Assembly: GCF_000219605.1 (NCBI RefSeq)
Contig: NC_015740.1
Span: forward strand, 2,046,001 to 2,110,000
DNA from: Stutzerimonas stutzeri
GTDB lineage: Bacteria; Pseudomonadota; Gammaproteobacteria; Pseudomonadales; Pseudomonadaceae
Direction of reading: 5' to 3'
Length of the DNA: 64,000 nucleotides
The notes under the pieces are model-generated. The model had not been told where the DNA came from, did no database searches, and saw nothing but the letters and a program-made list of their open reading frames with translations. Both the position numbers and the translations under genes were made by a program. This document shows, one piece after another, positions 29,590 to 40,057 of this stretch (the first letter of the stretch is position 1; the number at the start of each line of letters is the position of its first letter).

Positions 29590-31986
29590 ATGAAAACAAC
29601 CATCGAATTGCCCCTCTTGCCGCTGCGCGATGTGGTGGTTTACCCGCATATGGTGATCCCGCTTTTCGTTGGCCGTGAAAAATCCATCGAGGCGCTCGAA
29701 TCCGCCATGTCCGGCGACAAGCAGATTCTCCTGCTGGCGCAGAAGAATCCGGCCGACGACGACCCGGGCGAAGATGCGCTATATCGCGTCGGCACCGTTG
29801 CTACCGTGCTGCAGCTGCTCAAGCTTCCGGACGGCACCGTCAAGGTGCTGGTCGAAGGCGAGCAGCGGGGCGTGATCGAGCGATTAGTCGAAGTCGACGA
29901 TCACTGTCGAGCCGAGGTTTCGCTGATCGAGGAAGCCGATGTCGATGCACGCGAATCGGAAGTTTTCACGCGCAGCCTGCTCAGTCAGTTCGAGCAGTAC
30001 GTGCAGCTTGGCAAGAAGGTCCCGGCAGAGGTGCTGTCCTCACTGAGCAGCATCGATGAGCCGGCCCGCCTGGTCGACACCATGGCGGCGCACATGGCGC
30101 TGAAGATCGAGCAGAAACAGCAGATCTTGGAGATCACCGACCTACCTGCCCGTGTCGAGCACGTCCTGGCGTTGTTGGACGCCGAGATCGATCTGCTTCA
30201 GGTCGAGAAGCGCATTCGCGGACGCGTGAAGAAGCAGATGGAGCGCAGCCAGCGCGAGTACTACCTGAACGAGCAGATGAAGGCCATTCAGAAGGAACTC
30301 GGCGATATCGATGAAGGCCATAACGAAGTCGATGAACTGAAGAAGCGTATCGAGAACGCCGGACTCAGCAAGGATGCCTATACCAAGGCCCAGGCGGAGC
30401 TGAACAAGCTCAAGCAGATGTCACCGATGTCGGCCGAAGCGACGGTAGTGCGGACCTATATCGACTGGCTGGTGAACGTGCCTTGGAAAGCCGCCAGCAA
30501 GGTCCGGCTGGACCTCGCCAAGGCAGAAGAGGTGCTCGACGCCGACCACTATGGTCTGGAAGAGGTCAAGGACCGCATTCTTGAGTATCTCGCCGTGCAG
30601 AAGCGTGTGAAGAAGCTCAAGGGGCCGGTGCTCTGCCTGGTAGGGCCGCCCGGTGTCGGCAAGACGTCCCTCGCCGAATCCATTGCGCGTTCGACCAATC
30701 GCAAGTTTGTTCGCATGGCGCTGGGCGGTGTGCGTGACGAAGCCGAGATTCGCGGCCATCGCCGCACCTACATCGGTTCCATGCCGGGCCGTCTGATCCA
30801 GAAGATGACCAAGGTGGGCGTGCGCAACCCGCTGTTCCTGCTCGACGAGATCGACAAGATGGGCAGCGACATGCGCGGCGATCCTGCCTCGGCACTGCTC
30901 GAGGTGCTGGACCCGGAGCAGAACCACAACTTCAACGATCACTATCTGGAGGTCGACTATGACCTCTCGGACGTGATGTTCCTCTGTACCGCCAACTCGA
31001 TGAACATTCCGGCGCCGTTGCTCGACCGCATGGAAGTCATCCGCCTGCCTGGCTATACCGAGGACGAGAAGGTCAACATTGCCACACGGTATCTGGCGCC
31101 CAAGCAGATTGAGGCCAATGGTCTGAAGAAGGGCGAGCTGGAGTTCCAGGAAGCCGCTATCAGGGACATCATTCGCTACTACACCCGGGAGGCCGGTGTT
31201 CGTAGCCTTGAGCGCCAGCTGGCCAAGGTGTGCCGCAAGGTGGTCAAGGAGCATGCGGCCGAGAAACGCTTCCATGTGATTGTGGATGCCGATTCTCTCG
31301 AGCATTTCCTGGGTGTTCGCAAGTTCCGTTACGGGCTCGCCGAACAGCAGGATCAGGTAGGGCAGGTCACCGGGCTGGCCTGGACTCAGGTCGGTGGCGA
31401 GCTGCTGACGATCGAGGCGGCCGTGGTACCGGGCAAAGGGCGGCTCACCAAGACCGGCTCGCTGGGCGAGGTGATGGGCGAGTCGATTACCGCGGCGCTG
31501 ACGGTGGTTCGCAGCCGGGCGGTCAGCCTGGGCATTGCTGCCGATTTCCATGAAAAGCAGGACATCCATATCCACGTGCCAGAGGGCGCCACCCCCAAGG
31601 ATGGCCCGAGCGCTGGTATCGGGATGTGTACGGCGCTGGTTTCTGCCCTGACGCAGATCCCGGTGCGCGCAGATGTCGCAATGACCGGCGAGATCACATT
31701 GCGTGGACAAGTGCTGGCCATTGGTGGACTGAAGGAGAAACTTCTGGCTGCGCATCGCGGCGGAATCAAGACTGTGATCATTCCGGAAGAAAATCAGCGT
31801 GATCTGAAAGAGATTCCTGAAAATATTAAGCAGGACCTGCAGATTAAACCGGTGAAGTGGATTGACGAGGTCCTGCAAATTGCGCTGCAATACGCGCCGG
31901 AGCCCTTGCCCGATGCGGCTCCCGAGATTGTTGCAAAGGACGACAAGCGCGAGCCTGATTCCAAGGAGCGAATCAGCACGCATTAG
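29590..31986 (+). CDS. lon: Endopeptidase La (Lon protease)
   Basis: Single-chain ATP-dependent protease for misfolded and regulatory proteins. The 798-residue protein has the N-terminal LON substrate domain (begins [19 protein letters not shown]), AAA+ core with [16 protein letters not shown] and [11 protein letters not shown], and the C-terminal protease domain with the catalytic serine in DGPSAGIGM (Ser674) and the following lysine of the Ser-Lys dyad. It is preceded by its own terminator-separated promoter region. Confidence 0.97.
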   Translation: MKTTIELPLLPLRDVVVYPHMVIPLFVGREKSIEALESAMSGDKQILLLAQKNPADDDPGEDALYRVGTVATVLQLLKLPDGTVKVLVEGEQRGVIERLVEVDDHCRAEVSLIEEADVDARESEVFTRSLLSQFEQYVQLGKKVPAEVLSSLSSIDEPARLVDTMAAHMALKIEQKQQILEITDLPARVEHVLALLDAEIDLLQVEKRIRGRVKKQMERSQREYYLNEQMKAIQKELGDIDEGHNEVDELKKRIENAGLSKDAYTKAQAELNKLKQMSPMSAEATVVRTYIDWLVNVPWKAASKVRLDLAKAEEVLDADHYGLEEVKDRILEYLAVQKRVKKLKGPVLCLVGPPGVGKTSLAESIARSTNRKFVRMALGGVRDEAEIRGHRRTYIGSMPGRLIQKMTKVGVRNPLFLLDEIDKMGSDMRGDPASALLEVLDPEQNHNFNDHYLEVDYDLSDVMFLCTANSMNIPAPLLDRMEVIRLPGYTEDEKVNIATRYLAPKQIEANGLKKGELEFQEAAIRDIIRYYTREAGVRSLERQLAKVCRKVVKEHAAEKRFHVIVDADSLEHFLGVRKFRYGLAEQQDQVGQVTGLAWTQVGGELLTIEAAVVPGKGRLTKTGSLGEVMGESITAALTVVRSRAVSLGIAADFHEKQDIHIHVPEGATPKDGPSAGIGMCTALVSALTQIPVRADVAMTGEITLRGQVLAIGGLKEKLLAAHRGGIKTVIIPEENQRDLKEIPENIKQDLQIKPVKWIDEVLQIALQYAPEPLPDAAPEIVAKDDKREPDSKERISTH

Positions 31987-32116
31987 TCTGGAAGGCCACG
32001 TTGACACACTTCAGGTGCCCTTGTTTAATCGGCCTCTTGTGTCAGAGCCATCTAGCACCGCTTTGCTTACACCCGAAAATTAAAGATACGACTCAACAGA
32101 AATAAGGGGACTTAGA

Positions 32117-32389
32117 GTGAACAAGTCGGAACTGATCGATGCCATCGCTGCATCTGCTGATATCCCAAAAGCTGTTGCTGGCCGCGCGCTGGATGCAGTG
32201 ATCGAATCCGTCACCGGCGCCCTGAAGGCTGGTGACTCCGTGGTACTGGTTGGTTTCGGTACTTTCGCTGTCAAGGAGCGCGCTGCGCGCACTGGTCGCA
32301 ACCCGCAGACTGGCAAGCCGATCAACATCGCTGCTGCCAAGATCCCGGGCTTCAAAGCTGGCAAGGCTCTGAAAGACGCTGTCAACTAA
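32117..32389 (+). CDS. hupB: DNA-binding protein HU-beta
   Basis: A 90-residue nucleoid protein; HU bends and compacts DNA. It has the basic DNA-binding arm segment [20 protein letters not shown] and the helical dimer core beginning [16 protein letters not shown]. The start is GTG at 32117 with AAGGGGA upstream. It follows lon, as in other pseudomonads. Confidence 0.96.
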   Translation: MNKSELIDAIAASADIPKAVAGRALDAVIESVTGALKAGDSVVLVGFGTFAVKERAARTGRNPQTGKPINIAAAKIPGFKAGKALKDAVN

Positions 32390-32508
32390 GCGTTTTGTTA
32401 CCCGGCCAGTCAGCGTGCGCTGCGCTGGCACGGGGCGGTTGTCGAGCAGGCCTGGCCTGCCGAGATCTGGCTTGGGGGAATAAGCCCAACCGCTCCAAAG
32501 GCTCCGAG

Positions 32509-32532
32509 AAGGCGCATCCCTGGATGCGCCTT
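32509..32532 (+). terminator. Terminator after hupB
   Basis: AAGGCGCATCC / GGATGCGCCTT with T-rich tail (TCTTTTAT), 120 bases after hupB. Confidence 0.7.
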
Positions 32533-32594
32533 TCTTTTATCCGGTTTCCACCCGCGGTGCGCAGTCTTGCGGGCCGCAGACTCCTGGGGGTCGC

Positions 32595-34451
32595 ATGCTT
32601 CAGAACATCAGGGACAATTCACAAGGCTGGATTGCCAAAACAATCATCGGCGTCATCGTCGTGCTGCTGGCCTTGACTGGCTTCGATGCCATCTTCAATG
32701 CCGCCAGCAACGCCCAGAACGCTGCAGAAGTCAACGGCGAAGAAATTTCCCGCTACGACCTCGACCAGGCCATGAACATGCAGCGCCGGCAGCTCGCCCA
32801 GCAGCTCGGGCAGGATTTCGATCCGTCCCTGCTCGACGACCGCCTGCTGCGCGATGCGGCTCTCGGCTCGCTGATTGATCGCATGCTGCTGTTGCAGGCC
32901 GCCAAGGGCGCCAACTTCGCATTCTCGCGCGAAGCGCTCGATCAGCTGATCCTGCAGACCCCCGAGTTCCAGGTTGACGGTGCTTTCAACCCTGCCCGGT
33001 TTGATCAGGTGATCCAGCAGATGGGCTATTCCCGTCTCCAGTTCCGCCAGCTGCTCGAACAGGAAATGCTGATTGGCCAGCTGCGTGCCGGCATTTCCGG
33101 TACCGGTTTCGTTACCGATCAGCAGGTGGAAAACTTTGCCCGCCTGGAGATGCAGACCCGTGATTTCGCTACGCTGACCGTGCCGGCGCAGCACGAAGCC
33201 ATCGAGGTCAGCGACGACCAGATCAACGAGTTCTACGAGGCCAATGCCGACCGTTTTCGTACCCCTGAACAGGTCGTCGTCGAATACGTCGAGCTGAAGA
33301 AGGAGTCGTTCTTCGATCAGGTCGAGGCGTCCGACGAGGAGTTGCAGGAGCTGTATCAGAAACAGATCGCCAATCTGGCAGAACAGCGCCGCGCCGCGCA
33401 TATCCTGGTCGAGACCGGCGGTGAACTGAGCGACGACGAGGCCAAGGCGAAGATCGACGAGATTGCCGCGCGCGTGAAGAACGGTGAGGATTTCGCCACG
33501 GTCGCCAAGGAAGTTTCCCAGGATCCGGGCTCGGCCAACGAAGGTGGCGACTTGGGCTTTGCTGGTCCAGGGGTCTACGACCCAGCATTCGAAGATGCGC
33601 TTTATGCATTGAACGAAGGCGAGGTCTCGGCACCGGTCAAGTCGGAGTTCGGCTGGCACATCATCAAGCTGCTCGGCGTCCAGTCACCGGAGGTTCCCTC
33701 TTTCGAAAGCATGAAGCCGGAGCTGGTACGCGAGCTGAAGGCCCAGCAGGTCGAGCAACGCTTCGTGGAGACCAGCAAACAGCTGGAAGATGCTGCCTTC
33801 GAGGCATCCGACCTGGCGCAGCCTGCGCAGGAACTGGGTTTGATGGTGCAGACCACCGAAGCGTTCGGGCGTGAGGGCGGCGAAGGCATCACGGCCAATC
33901 GGCAGGTCATCCAGGCCGCGTTCAGCGAGGAAGTGCTGGTAGACGGCGCCAACAGCAGCGTGATCGAACTGGACCCTGATACGGCGGTGGTGATTCGCGT
34001 CAAGGAGCACCTGAAGCCTGCGGCGATTCCGCTTGCCGACGTTCGTGACGATATCGTGCAGCAACTCCAGCGCAAGCTGGCGGCCGAAACCGCTCGTACT
34101 CAGGGTGAGCAGCTGTTGGCCGAGCTGCGCGAAGGCAAGCAACCTGAAGGGCAGTGGCAGGCAGTCGAAGCGGCCACTCGCAGCCAGGAGGGCGTCGCAC
34201 CGGCGCTGCTGCAGGCAGTGTTCCGCATGCCGCGTCCGGAGCAGCAGGACAAGCCCAGCTACTCGGGCGTGGCGCTGAACAACGGCGATTACGTGGTTGT
34301 GCGACTGAACGGCGTCAATGAGGCTGACGCTGCTTTGTCCGACGAAGAGAAGCTGAACATTCGCCGCTTCCTGGCTTCGCGGATGGGGCAGCAGGACTTC
34401 GCGGCGTTCCGTCAGAAGCTGCAGGCCGAAGCGAAAATCGAGCGTTTCTGA
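32595..34451 (+). CDS. ppiD: Peptidyl-prolyl cis-trans isomerase D
   Basis: Periplasmic folding factor anchored in the inner membrane near the Sec translocon. The 618-residue protein has one N-terminal membrane helix (IIGVIVVLLALTGFDAIF, residues 16-33), a SurA-like chaperone region, and a parvulin domain around residues 265-360 (RRAAHILVETGGELS ... GDLGFAGPGVYDPAFE). The C-terminal half is a second SurA-type region. It ends the tig-clp-lon-hupB-ppiD run; a terminator follows. Confidence 0.95.
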   Translation: MLQNIRDNSQGWIAKTIIGVIVVLLALTGFDAIFNAASNAQNAAEVNGEEISRYDLDQAMNMQRRQLAQQLGQDFDPSLLDDRLLRDAALGSLIDRMLLLQAAKGANFAFSREALDQLILQTPEFQVDGAFNPARFDQVIQQMGYSRLQFRQLLEQEMLIGQLRAGISGTGFVTDQQVENFARLEMQTRDFATLTVPAQHEAIEVSDDQINEFYEANADRFRTPEQVVVEYVELKKESFFDQVEASDEELQELYQKQIANLAEQRRAAHILVETGGELSDDEAKAKIDEIAARVKNGEDFATVAKEVSQDPGSANEGGDLGFAGPGVYDPAFEDALYALNEGEVSAPVKSEFGWHIIKLLGVQSPEVPSFESMKPELVRELKAQQVEQRFVETSKQLEDAAFEASDLAQPAQELGLMVQTTEAFGREGGEGITANRQVIQAAFSEEVLVDGANSSVIELDPDTAVVIRVKEHLKPAAIPLADVRDDIVQQLQRKLAAETARTQGEQLLAELREGKQPEGQWQAVEAATRSQEGVAPALLQAVFRMPRPEQQDKPSYSGVALNNGDYVVVRLNGVNEADAALSDEEKLNIRRFLASRMGQQDFAAFRQKLQAEAKIERF

Positions 34452-34496
34452 TCGAATGAATGACTGGCAAGCTGCGAAGCCTTGCCAGCACCCATG

Positions 34497-34525
34497 ACAA
34501 CGCCCCGACTGGTTCGGGGCGTTGT
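34497..34525 (+). terminator. Terminator after ppiD
   Basis: ACAACGCCCCGA / TCGGGGCGTTGT stem with 5-base loop and following T tract. Confidence 0.85.
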
Positions 34526-34547
34526 CGTTTCTGCCGGGGAAGAAGCG

Positions 34548-34824
34548 CTACCGCAACAGCCGGCGTGCGAGCCAGGGGCTCTGGTGCATGAAGGCGGTGT
34601 GGACCTGCACGAGTTCTGCGCCCGCACTCATGCGGGCACGCAGATGATCAGCGGTCTGGGCCCCGCCGACCGAAAGCAGAGCCATGTCGGGCCCGCAGAA
34701 CCGGCGCAGGTCTTCGATTTGTTGGCAGGCCTGAGCCTGCCGCCGGGGTTCCTGCCAGGCCCGTGGCTGTGCTGTGCTCGTCCCGACGGTAGTCGGCGAA
34801 GTCGCGTGGATTACTGCAGAACAT
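34548..34824 (-). pseudogene. Decayed flavoenzyme remnant (dihydroorotate-dehydrogenase-like C-terminus)
   Basis: Reading the minus strand, the last frame before the TAG at 34548 encodes LLSVGGAQTADHLRARMSAG then AELVQVHTAFMHQSPWLARR, which closely resembles the VGGI...aGAslvQvyt...GP end of class-2 dihydroorotate dehydrogenase-like TIM-barrel flavoproteins. Just upstream the protein-like reading switches frame (MFCSNPRDFADYRRDEHSTA), so a frameshift and large deletion have removed most of the gene. Nothing else supports a functional gene. Family assignment is from pattern memory only. Confidence 0.5.
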
Positions 34825-35059
34825 TTTTGCCGCGTGGACAGGGGCTAGCCTGTGCGGCTTTTTGGCCGAGAAACGCGCGTCGGAGATAGGCTAGAAGCCG
34901 CGGTACAGCGGGCTGTGCGCCTTGGCATCTACTACCAAATGAGGAGTCCTCCGCTGCCATGGGTGCATACCGGAGCCTGGAGCGGGCTGCCTAAGATCGG
35001 TCCATGCCCTGCGCACTTCCCGGCGCAGGCACTGACAAGCAGAAGAAGAGAGGCCCATC
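34825..35059 (+). promoter_or_regulatory. exaC upstream region
   Basis: The non-coding stretch before exaC must hold its promoter. Only the AAGAAGAGAGG ribosome site just before the ATG at 35060 is clear; I do not see a convincing sigma-54 or sigma-70 promoter. Confidence 0.35.
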
Positions 35060-36580
35060 ATGATCTACGCCCAGCCCGGTACCCCAGGCGCCGTCGTTTC
35101 CTTCAAGCCCCGTTACGGCAACTACATCGGTGGTGAGTTCGTCCCGCCGGTCAAAGGCGAGTACTTCGTCAACACCTCGCCCGTCAATGGTGAAGTGATC
35201 GCCGAATTCCCGCGTTCGGGCGCTGAAGACATCGAGAAGGCGCTGGATGCCGCGCATGCAGCCGCCGACGCCTGGGGTCGTACCTCGGTGCAGGACCGCG
35301 CCAATATCCTGCTGAAGATCGCTGATCGCATCGAAGCCAACCTGGAAAAACTTGCCGTCGCCGAAACCTGGGACAACGGCAAGGCCGTTCGTGAAACCCT
35401 GAACGCCGACGTACCGCTGGCCGCCGACCACTTCCGCTACTTCGCCGGTTGCATCCGTGCCCAGGAAGGCAGCGCTGCAGAGATCAACGAGCACACCGCG
35501 GCCTATCACTTCCATGAGCCGCTGGGCGTGGTCGGGCAGATCATCCCGTGGAACTTCCCGCTGCTGATGGCAGCCTGGAAGCTGGCACCGGCCCTGGCTG
35601 CCGGTAACTGCATCGTGCTCAAGCCGGCCGAACAGACTCCGCTGTCGATCATGGTCCTGATCGAGATCATCGGTGACCTGCTGCCAGCGGGCGTGCTGAA
35701 CATCGTTCAGGGCTTCGGCCGCGAAGCTGGTCAGGCGTTGGCGACCAGCACCCGCATTGCCAAGATCGCCTTTACCGGCTCGACCCCGGTTGGCTCGCAC
35801 ATCATGCGTTGCGCGGCCGAGAACATCATCCCCAGCACCGTGGAACTGGGTGGCAAGAGCCCGAACATCTTCTTCGAAGACATCATGAATGCGGAGCCTG
35901 CGTTCATCGAGAAAGCCGCTGAAGGTCTGGTACTGGCCTTCTTCAACCAGGGCGAGGTCTGCACCTGCCCGTCGCGTGCGCTGATTCAGGAATCGATCTT
36001 CGAGCCCTTCATGGAAGTGGTGATGAAGAAGGTCAAGGCGATCAAGCGCGGCAACCCGCTGGATACCGACACCATGGTCGGCGCCCAGGCGTCCGAGCAG
36101 CAGTTCGACAAGATCCTTTCCTACATGGAAATCGCCCAGCAGGAAGGCGCGCAGATCCTCACCGGCGGCGCAGCCGAGAAGCTCGAAGGCGGCCTGGCCT
36201 CCGGTTACTACGTGCAGCCGACCCTGATCAAGGGTCACAACAAGATGCGTGTGTTCCAGGAAGAAATCTTCGGCCCGGTGGTCGGCGTCGCTACCTTCAA
36301 GGACGAAGCCGAAGCCCTGGCCATTGCCAACGATACCGAGTTCGGCCTGGGCGCTGGCGTCTGGACCCGCGACATCAACCGCGCCTACCGCATGGGTCGC
36401 GGCATCAAGGCCGGCCGTGTCTGGACCAACTGCTACCACCTGTATCCGGCACATGCCGCGTTCGGCGGCTACAAGAAGTCCGGTGTCGGTCGCGAAACGC
36501 ACAAGATGATGCTCGACCACTATCAGCAGACCAAGAACCTGCTGGTCAGCTACGACATCAATCCGCTCGGCTTCTTCTGA
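35060..36580 (+). CDS. exaC: NAD-dependent (acet)aldehyde dehydrogenase
   Basis: Oxidises acetaldehyde formed by PQQ-dependent ethanol dehydrogenase to acetate. The 506-residue protein is a typical [23 protein letters not shown], the cofactor-site [13 protein letters not shown] with the general-base glutamate, and the nucleophile in [12 protein letters not shown] (Cys301). Its length and [20 protein letters not shown] start match ExaC of pseudomonads. In P. aeruginosa exaC sits beside the pqq operon, as here, although in this genome an OYE gene is inserted between them. Confidence 0.93.
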   Translation: MIYAQPGTPGAVVSFKPRYGNYIGGEFVPPVKGEYFVNTSPVNGEVIAEFPRSGAEDIEKALDAAHAAADAWGRTSVQDRANILLKIADRIEANLEKLAVAETWDNGKAVRETLNADVPLAADHFRYFAGCIRAQEGSAAEINEHTAAYHFHEPLGVVGQIIPWNFPLLMAAWKLAPALAAGNCIVLKPAEQTPLSIMVLIEIIGDLLPAGVLNIVQGFGREAGQALATSTRIAKIAFTGSTPVGSHIMRCAAENIIPSTVELGGKSPNIFFEDIMNAEPAFIEKAAEGLVLAFFNQGEVCTCPSRALIQESIFEPFMEVVMKKVKAIKRGNPLDTDTMVGAQASEQQFDKILSYMEIAQQEGAQILTGGAAEKLEGGLASGYYVQPTLIKGHNKMRVFQEEIFGPVVGVATFKDEAEALAIANDTEFGLGAGVWTRDINRAYRMGRGIKAGRVWTNCYHLYPAHAAFGGYKKSGVGRETHKMMLDHYQQTKNLLVSYDINPLGFF

Positions 36581-36697
36581 TGAGGGCCCCGGCGCGTGTG
36601 CTCCAGCGCGCCGGTTTATTTTGCTACGCACGTCAAGTGCAGGAACCTGCGCCGCTTCTGAAGTACCCCCTCGAACCGAGCGTATGGTTCCTATCGC

Positions 36698-36717
36698 AAC
36701 GCGGCCCCGGCCGCGTT
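36698..36717 (+). terminator. Terminator after exaC
   Basis: AACGCGGCC / GGCCGCGTT stem followed by eight Ts, about 120 bases after the exaC stop. Confidence 0.75.
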
Positions 36718-36820
36718 TTTTTTGCTCCGGACTCGACCAGCCATCGCGGCCATCGAACTCCCGCGAGCCGAAGCGCCTCACATCTGCATAGGCCAACATC
36801 GAAAGCAGAGGAGGTCACCC

Positions 36821-37939
36821 ATGCCGCAATTGCTCGAGCCCTGCTCGCTGAAGCACCTGCGCTTGCGCAATAGAGCCGTCGTCGCACCCATGACGCGGGT
36901 CAGCGCCGAGCCCGAGGGCGTTGCCAACGAACTGATGCGCGACTACTACGCATCCTTTGCCAAAGGCGGCTTCGGGATGATCGTCAGCGAGGGTGTCTAT
37001 ACCGATACCGCTTATAGCCAGGGCTACTTCAACCAGCCCGGGCTCGCCACCGACGCGCACCGGGACAGCTGGAAGCCCATCGTGCAGGCGGTTCACGAAG
37101 CCGGTGCGGCGTTCATCGCGCAGCTCATGCATGGCGGTGCCCAGACCCAAGGCAACATCCATCACGCCCGCCATGTGGCTCCATCGGCAGTACAACCGAG
37201 CGGATCTCAGCTGAAGTTCTATGGCGGAGAGGGTCCTTACGCGACGCCGGCTGAAATGAGCGAAGAGGATATCCAGGAGGCCATCGCCGGCTTCGCGCTG
37301 GCGGCCCGGCACGCGCGGGAGGCCGGCTTCGATGGAGTCGAACTGCATGGCGCCAACGGCTACCTGCTGCACGAATTCATGAGCGTCGAGTTCAACCAGC
37401 GCAGCGATCAATGGGGTGGGACGTTTCTCGAACGCCTGCGCATGCCACTGGCGGTGATCGCTGCCGTGCGGGCGGAGGTGGGCGAGGAATTCGTGGTGGG
37501 GATGCGACTGTCGCAGAGCATGGTCTGCGACGGCCGGCTCAAATGGGAGGGCGGCGAGGAACAGGCCCGGCAGCGCTTCCGTGTACTGGCTGATGCAGGG
37601 CTCGACTATCTGCACATCACTGAGCCCGAAGCCCGCGCACCGGCCTTCGGAGAAGGCCCGAGCCTTGCCGCCATCGCCAAGGGCAGCGTAGCGATCCCGG
37701 TGATCGGCAACGGTGCCATCGTCACCGGCGAGCAGGCCGAGGCCTTGCTTGGTCGAGGCGAGATGGATCTGGTGGCGGTTGGCAAGGCGGCGCTGGCCAA
37801 CAACGATTGGCCGCAACGCATTCAGCAAGGCATCGAGCTGAGCGATTTCGACGGTTCGATGTTTGTTCCCATGGCGACCATCACCAACGAACTGGCGTGG
37901 CGCAATGCCAATGATCGGCCAGCGCTGCGTTCGAGTTGA
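36821..37939 (+). CDS. Old-yellow-enzyme-type NADH:flavin oxidoreductase (alkene reductase)
   Basis: FMN-dependent reductase of activated alkenes, 372 residues. It begins MPQLLEPCSLKHLRLRNRAV. It has the OYE-type pattern PMTRVSAEPEGVAN, AQLMHGGAQTQ, and the substrate-binding pair in VELHGANGYLLHEF, followed by the conserved FNQRSDQWGG loop and the GNGAIVTGEQAEALL phosphate-binding region. The ATG at 36821 has GAGGAGGT upstream. It stands between exaC and pqqA; no role in PQQ or ethanol metabolism is known, so it may be an insertion with an independent detoxification function. Confidence 0.85.
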   Translation: MPQLLEPCSLKHLRLRNRAVVAPMTRVSAEPEGVANELMRDYYASFAKGGFGMIVSEGVYTDTAYSQGYFNQPGLATDAHRDSWKPIVQAVHEAGAAFIAQLMHGGAQTQGNIHHARHVAPSAVQPSGSQLKFYGGEGPYATPAEMSEEDIQEAIAGFALAARHAREAGFDGVELHGANGYLLHEFMSVEFNQRSDQWGGTFLERLRMPLAVIAAVRAEVGEEFVVGMRLSQSMVCDGRLKWEGGEEQARQRFRVLADAGLDYLHITEPEARAPAFGEGPSLAAIAKGSVAIPVIGNGAIVTGEQAEALLGRGEMDLVAVGKAALANNDWPQRIQQGIELSDFDGSMFVPMATITNELAWRNANDRPALRSS

Positions 37940-38044
37940 CACGCCCGGCAACGAGGCGTTAGCTGAATCGCGAAACCTGGTAACAGATGGCTGCCGTTCG
38001 TCGGGCGCTACCAAGGCACGGCGCTGTCTCCTTCCAAAGTACCA

Positions 38045-38061
38045 TTCTGCTTGAAGCAGAA
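38045..38061 (+). other. Small hairpin upstream of pqqA
   Basis: TTCTGCT-TGA-AGCAGAA, a 7-bp inverted repeat, 58 bases before the pqqA start, in the 179-bp region that must carry the pqq promoter. Could be a regulator site or leader structure. Confidence 0.35.
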
Positions 38062-38118
38062 CAGGGGGCTTAATTGGGCTGTCGGAATCTTCCGGCACCA
38101 TAAAAAGAGGACCGACCT

Positions 38119-38190
38119 ATGTGGACTAAACCCGCCTTCACCGACCTGCGTATTGGTTTCGAAGTCACCATGTACTTCGCAAACCGTTGA
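38119..38190 (+). CDS. pqqA: PQQ precursor peptide PqqA
   Basis: A 23-residue ribosomal peptide whose glutamate and tyrosine are fused to make the cofactor PQQ. It contains the invariant EVTMY core, where Glu (residue 15) and Tyr (residue 19) are cross-linked by PqqE, and begins [20 protein letters not shown] lies just before the ATG. It is too short for ordinary gene prediction. A hairpin follows directly, before pqqB. Confidence 0.97.
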   Translation: MWTKPAFTDLRIGFEVTMYFANR

Positions 38191-38196
38191 TCGACC

Positions 38197-38218
38197 AGCC
38201 CCGGCTCCGGCCGGGGCT
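38197..38218 (+). terminator. Attenuator-type hairpin between pqqA and pqqB
   Basis: AGCCCCGG / CCGGGGCT with 6-base loop, then TTGCTTTT, six bases after the pqqA stop and 19 bases before pqqB. Partial termination here would give more pqqA than pqqB-E message, as proposed in other PQQ producers. Confidence 0.75.
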
Positions 38219-38237
38219 TTGCTTTTGGGGGCTGTCC

Positions 38238-39149
38238 ATGTTCATCCGAATACTCGGTTCCGCCGCGGGTGGGGGTTTTCCGCAGTGGAACTGCAACTGC
38301 GCCAACTGTGCGGGCCTGCGCGCCGGCACGCTCAACGCCAAGGCGCGTACCCAGTCGTCCATCGCCATCAGCGACAACGGTGTCGACTGGATCCTGTGCA
38401 ATGCGTCGCCGGACATCCGCGCCCAGCTCGAGTCCTTTCCGACCCTGCAGCCGGCCCGTGCGCCCCGCGACACCGCCATCGGTGCGATCGTCCTGCTGGA
38501 CAGCCAGATCGATCACACCACCGGCCTGCTGACGCTGCGCGAAGGCTGCCCGCATGAAGTCTGGTGCACCGAGATGGTTCATCAGGACCTCACCACCGGC
38601 TTCCCGCTCTTCAACATGCTTGAGCACTGGAACGGCGGCCTGAAATGGAACCCGGTCGCCCTGAGCGGCAACTTCAGCATTCCCTGCTGCCCGAACCTGC
38701 ATATCACGCCGATCCCGCTGCGCAGCTCGGCGCCACCCTATTCGCCGCACCGCAACGACCCGCACCCGGGCGACAACATCGGTCTGCTCATCGAAGACCG
38801 CAACACTGGTGGCACACTGTTCTACGCGCCGGGGCTTGGCCAGGTCAGCGAAGAGCTGCTGGCCACCATGCGCCGGGCCGACTGCCTGCTGGTCGACGGC
38901 ACGCTGTGGCGCGATGACGAGATGCTCGTGCGCGAGGTCGGCACCAAGCTCGGCAGCGAAATGGGCCATCTGCAGCAGAGCGGCCCGGGCGGCATGATCG
39001 AGGTGCTCGACGGCATGCCGGCGGTGCGCAAGATCCTCATTCATATCAACAACACCAACCCGATCCTCGACGAGGATTCCGTCGAGCGCGAGATCCTTGG
39101 CGAGCACGGGATCGAGGTCGCCTACGACGGCATGAACATCGAGCTCTGA
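38238..39149 (+). CDS. pqqB: PQQ biosynthesis protein PqqB
   Basis: Metallo-beta-lactamase-fold hydroxylase that oxidises the cross-linked Glu-Tyr intermediate during PQQ formation. The 303-residue protein has the N-terminal [18 protein letters not shown] with the family CxCxxC zinc motif and the [11 protein letters not shown] metal-site segment. Start ATG 38238 ([12 protein letters not shown]) was chosen over an in-frame ATG at 38187 inside the attenuator hairpin region. Confidence 0.95.
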   Translation: MFIRILGSAAGGGFPQWNCNCANCAGLRAGTLNAKARTQSSIAISDNGVDWILCNASPDIRAQLESFPTLQPARAPRDTAIGAIVLLDSQIDHTTGLLTLREGCPHEVWCTEMVHQDLTTGFPLFNMLEHWNGGLKWNPVALSGNFSIPCCPNLHITPIPLRSSAPPYSPHRNDPHPGDNIGLLIEDRNTGGTLFYAPGLGQVSEELLATMRRADCLLVDGTLWRDDEMLVREVGTKLGSEMGHLQQSGPGGMIEVLDGMPAVRKILIHINNTNPILDEDSVEREILGEHGIEVAYDGMNIEL

Positions 39150-39220
39150 AGCCAAGACATTGCCGCAGCCGGCCACAGGCCGAACGAGCGCAGAACGACA
39201 AGAAAGGAACTGAAACCGTT

Positions 39221-39973
39221 ATGAACCTGCCAGCCATGAGTCCCGCCGAATTCGAACAGGCGCTGCGCGCCAAGGGCGAGTACTACCATATCCATCACCC
39301 GTTCCACCGGGCCATGTATGCCGGGCAGGCGACGCGCGAACAGATTCAGGGTTGGGTCGCCAACCGCTTCTACTATCAGGTCTGCATCCCGGTGAAGGAT
39401 GCAGCGATCATGGCCAACTGTCCGGACCGCGACACCCGCCGCGAGTGGATTCAGCGCATCATCGACCACGATGGCGCGCCGGGTGAGGAGGGTGGCATCG
39501 AAGCCTGGCTGCGGCTGGCCGAGGCCGTGGGTCTGGACCGTGAGCAGGTGCTGTCGCAGGAGCTGGTGCTTCCCGGCGTGCGCTTCGCAGTGGATGCCTA
39601 CGTGAACTTTGCCCGTCGGGCCTGCTGGCAGGAAGCAGCCAGCAGCTCGCTGACCGAACTGTTCGCACCGACCATCCACCAGTCGCGGCTGGATAGCTGG
39701 CCGCAGCACTATCCCTGGATCGACGCGTCGGGCTATGACTACTTCCGCAAGCGCCTGAAGGAAGCCCGCCGCGATGTCGAGCACGGCCTGCGCATCACCC
39801 TGGACCACTATCGCACCCGCGAGGCGCAGGAGCGCATGCTGGAGATCCTTCAGTTCAAGCTCGACGTGTTGTGGAGCATGCTGGACGCCATGAGCATGGC
39901 CTATGAGCTGGACCGACCGCCGTACCATACCGTCACCCGCGACCGGGTCTGGCACAAGGGCATCAGCTTCTGA
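39221..39973 (+). CDS. pqqC: Pyrroloquinoline-quinone synthase PqqC
   Basis: Cofactor-less oxidase that closes the ring and performs the final oxidation to PQQ. The 250-residue all-helical protein has the family segments [24 protein letters not shown] and [17 protein letters not shown], which include the conserved active-site His, Tyr and Arg. It lies 71 bp after pqqB with GAAAGGAA upstream of the ATG. Confidence 0.96.
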   Translation: MNLPAMSPAEFEQALRAKGEYYHIHHPFHRAMYAGQATREQIQGWVANRFYYQVCIPVKDAAIMANCPDRDTRREWIQRIIDHDGAPGEEGGIEAWLRLAEAVGLDREQVLSQELVLPGVRFAVDAYVNFARRACWQEAASSSLTELFAPTIHQSRLDSWPQHYPWIDASGYDYFRKRLKEARRDVEHGLRITLDHYRTREAQERMLEILQFKLDVLWSMLDAMSMAYELDRPPYHTVTRDRVWHKGISF

Positions 39974-40057
39974 CGGGCGCACGTCGTGCAGGGTTGGGCT
40001 TCGGCCCGCCACTGCCACGGCTGATCGACGCCCGCCCGGCCATTGACGAGAAAAGAG

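Noticed and set aside
34482-34889. A 135-codon plus-strand open frame after ppiD
   Set aside because: Starts inside the ppiD terminator and runs antisense to the flavoenzyme remnant; no recognisable protein features.
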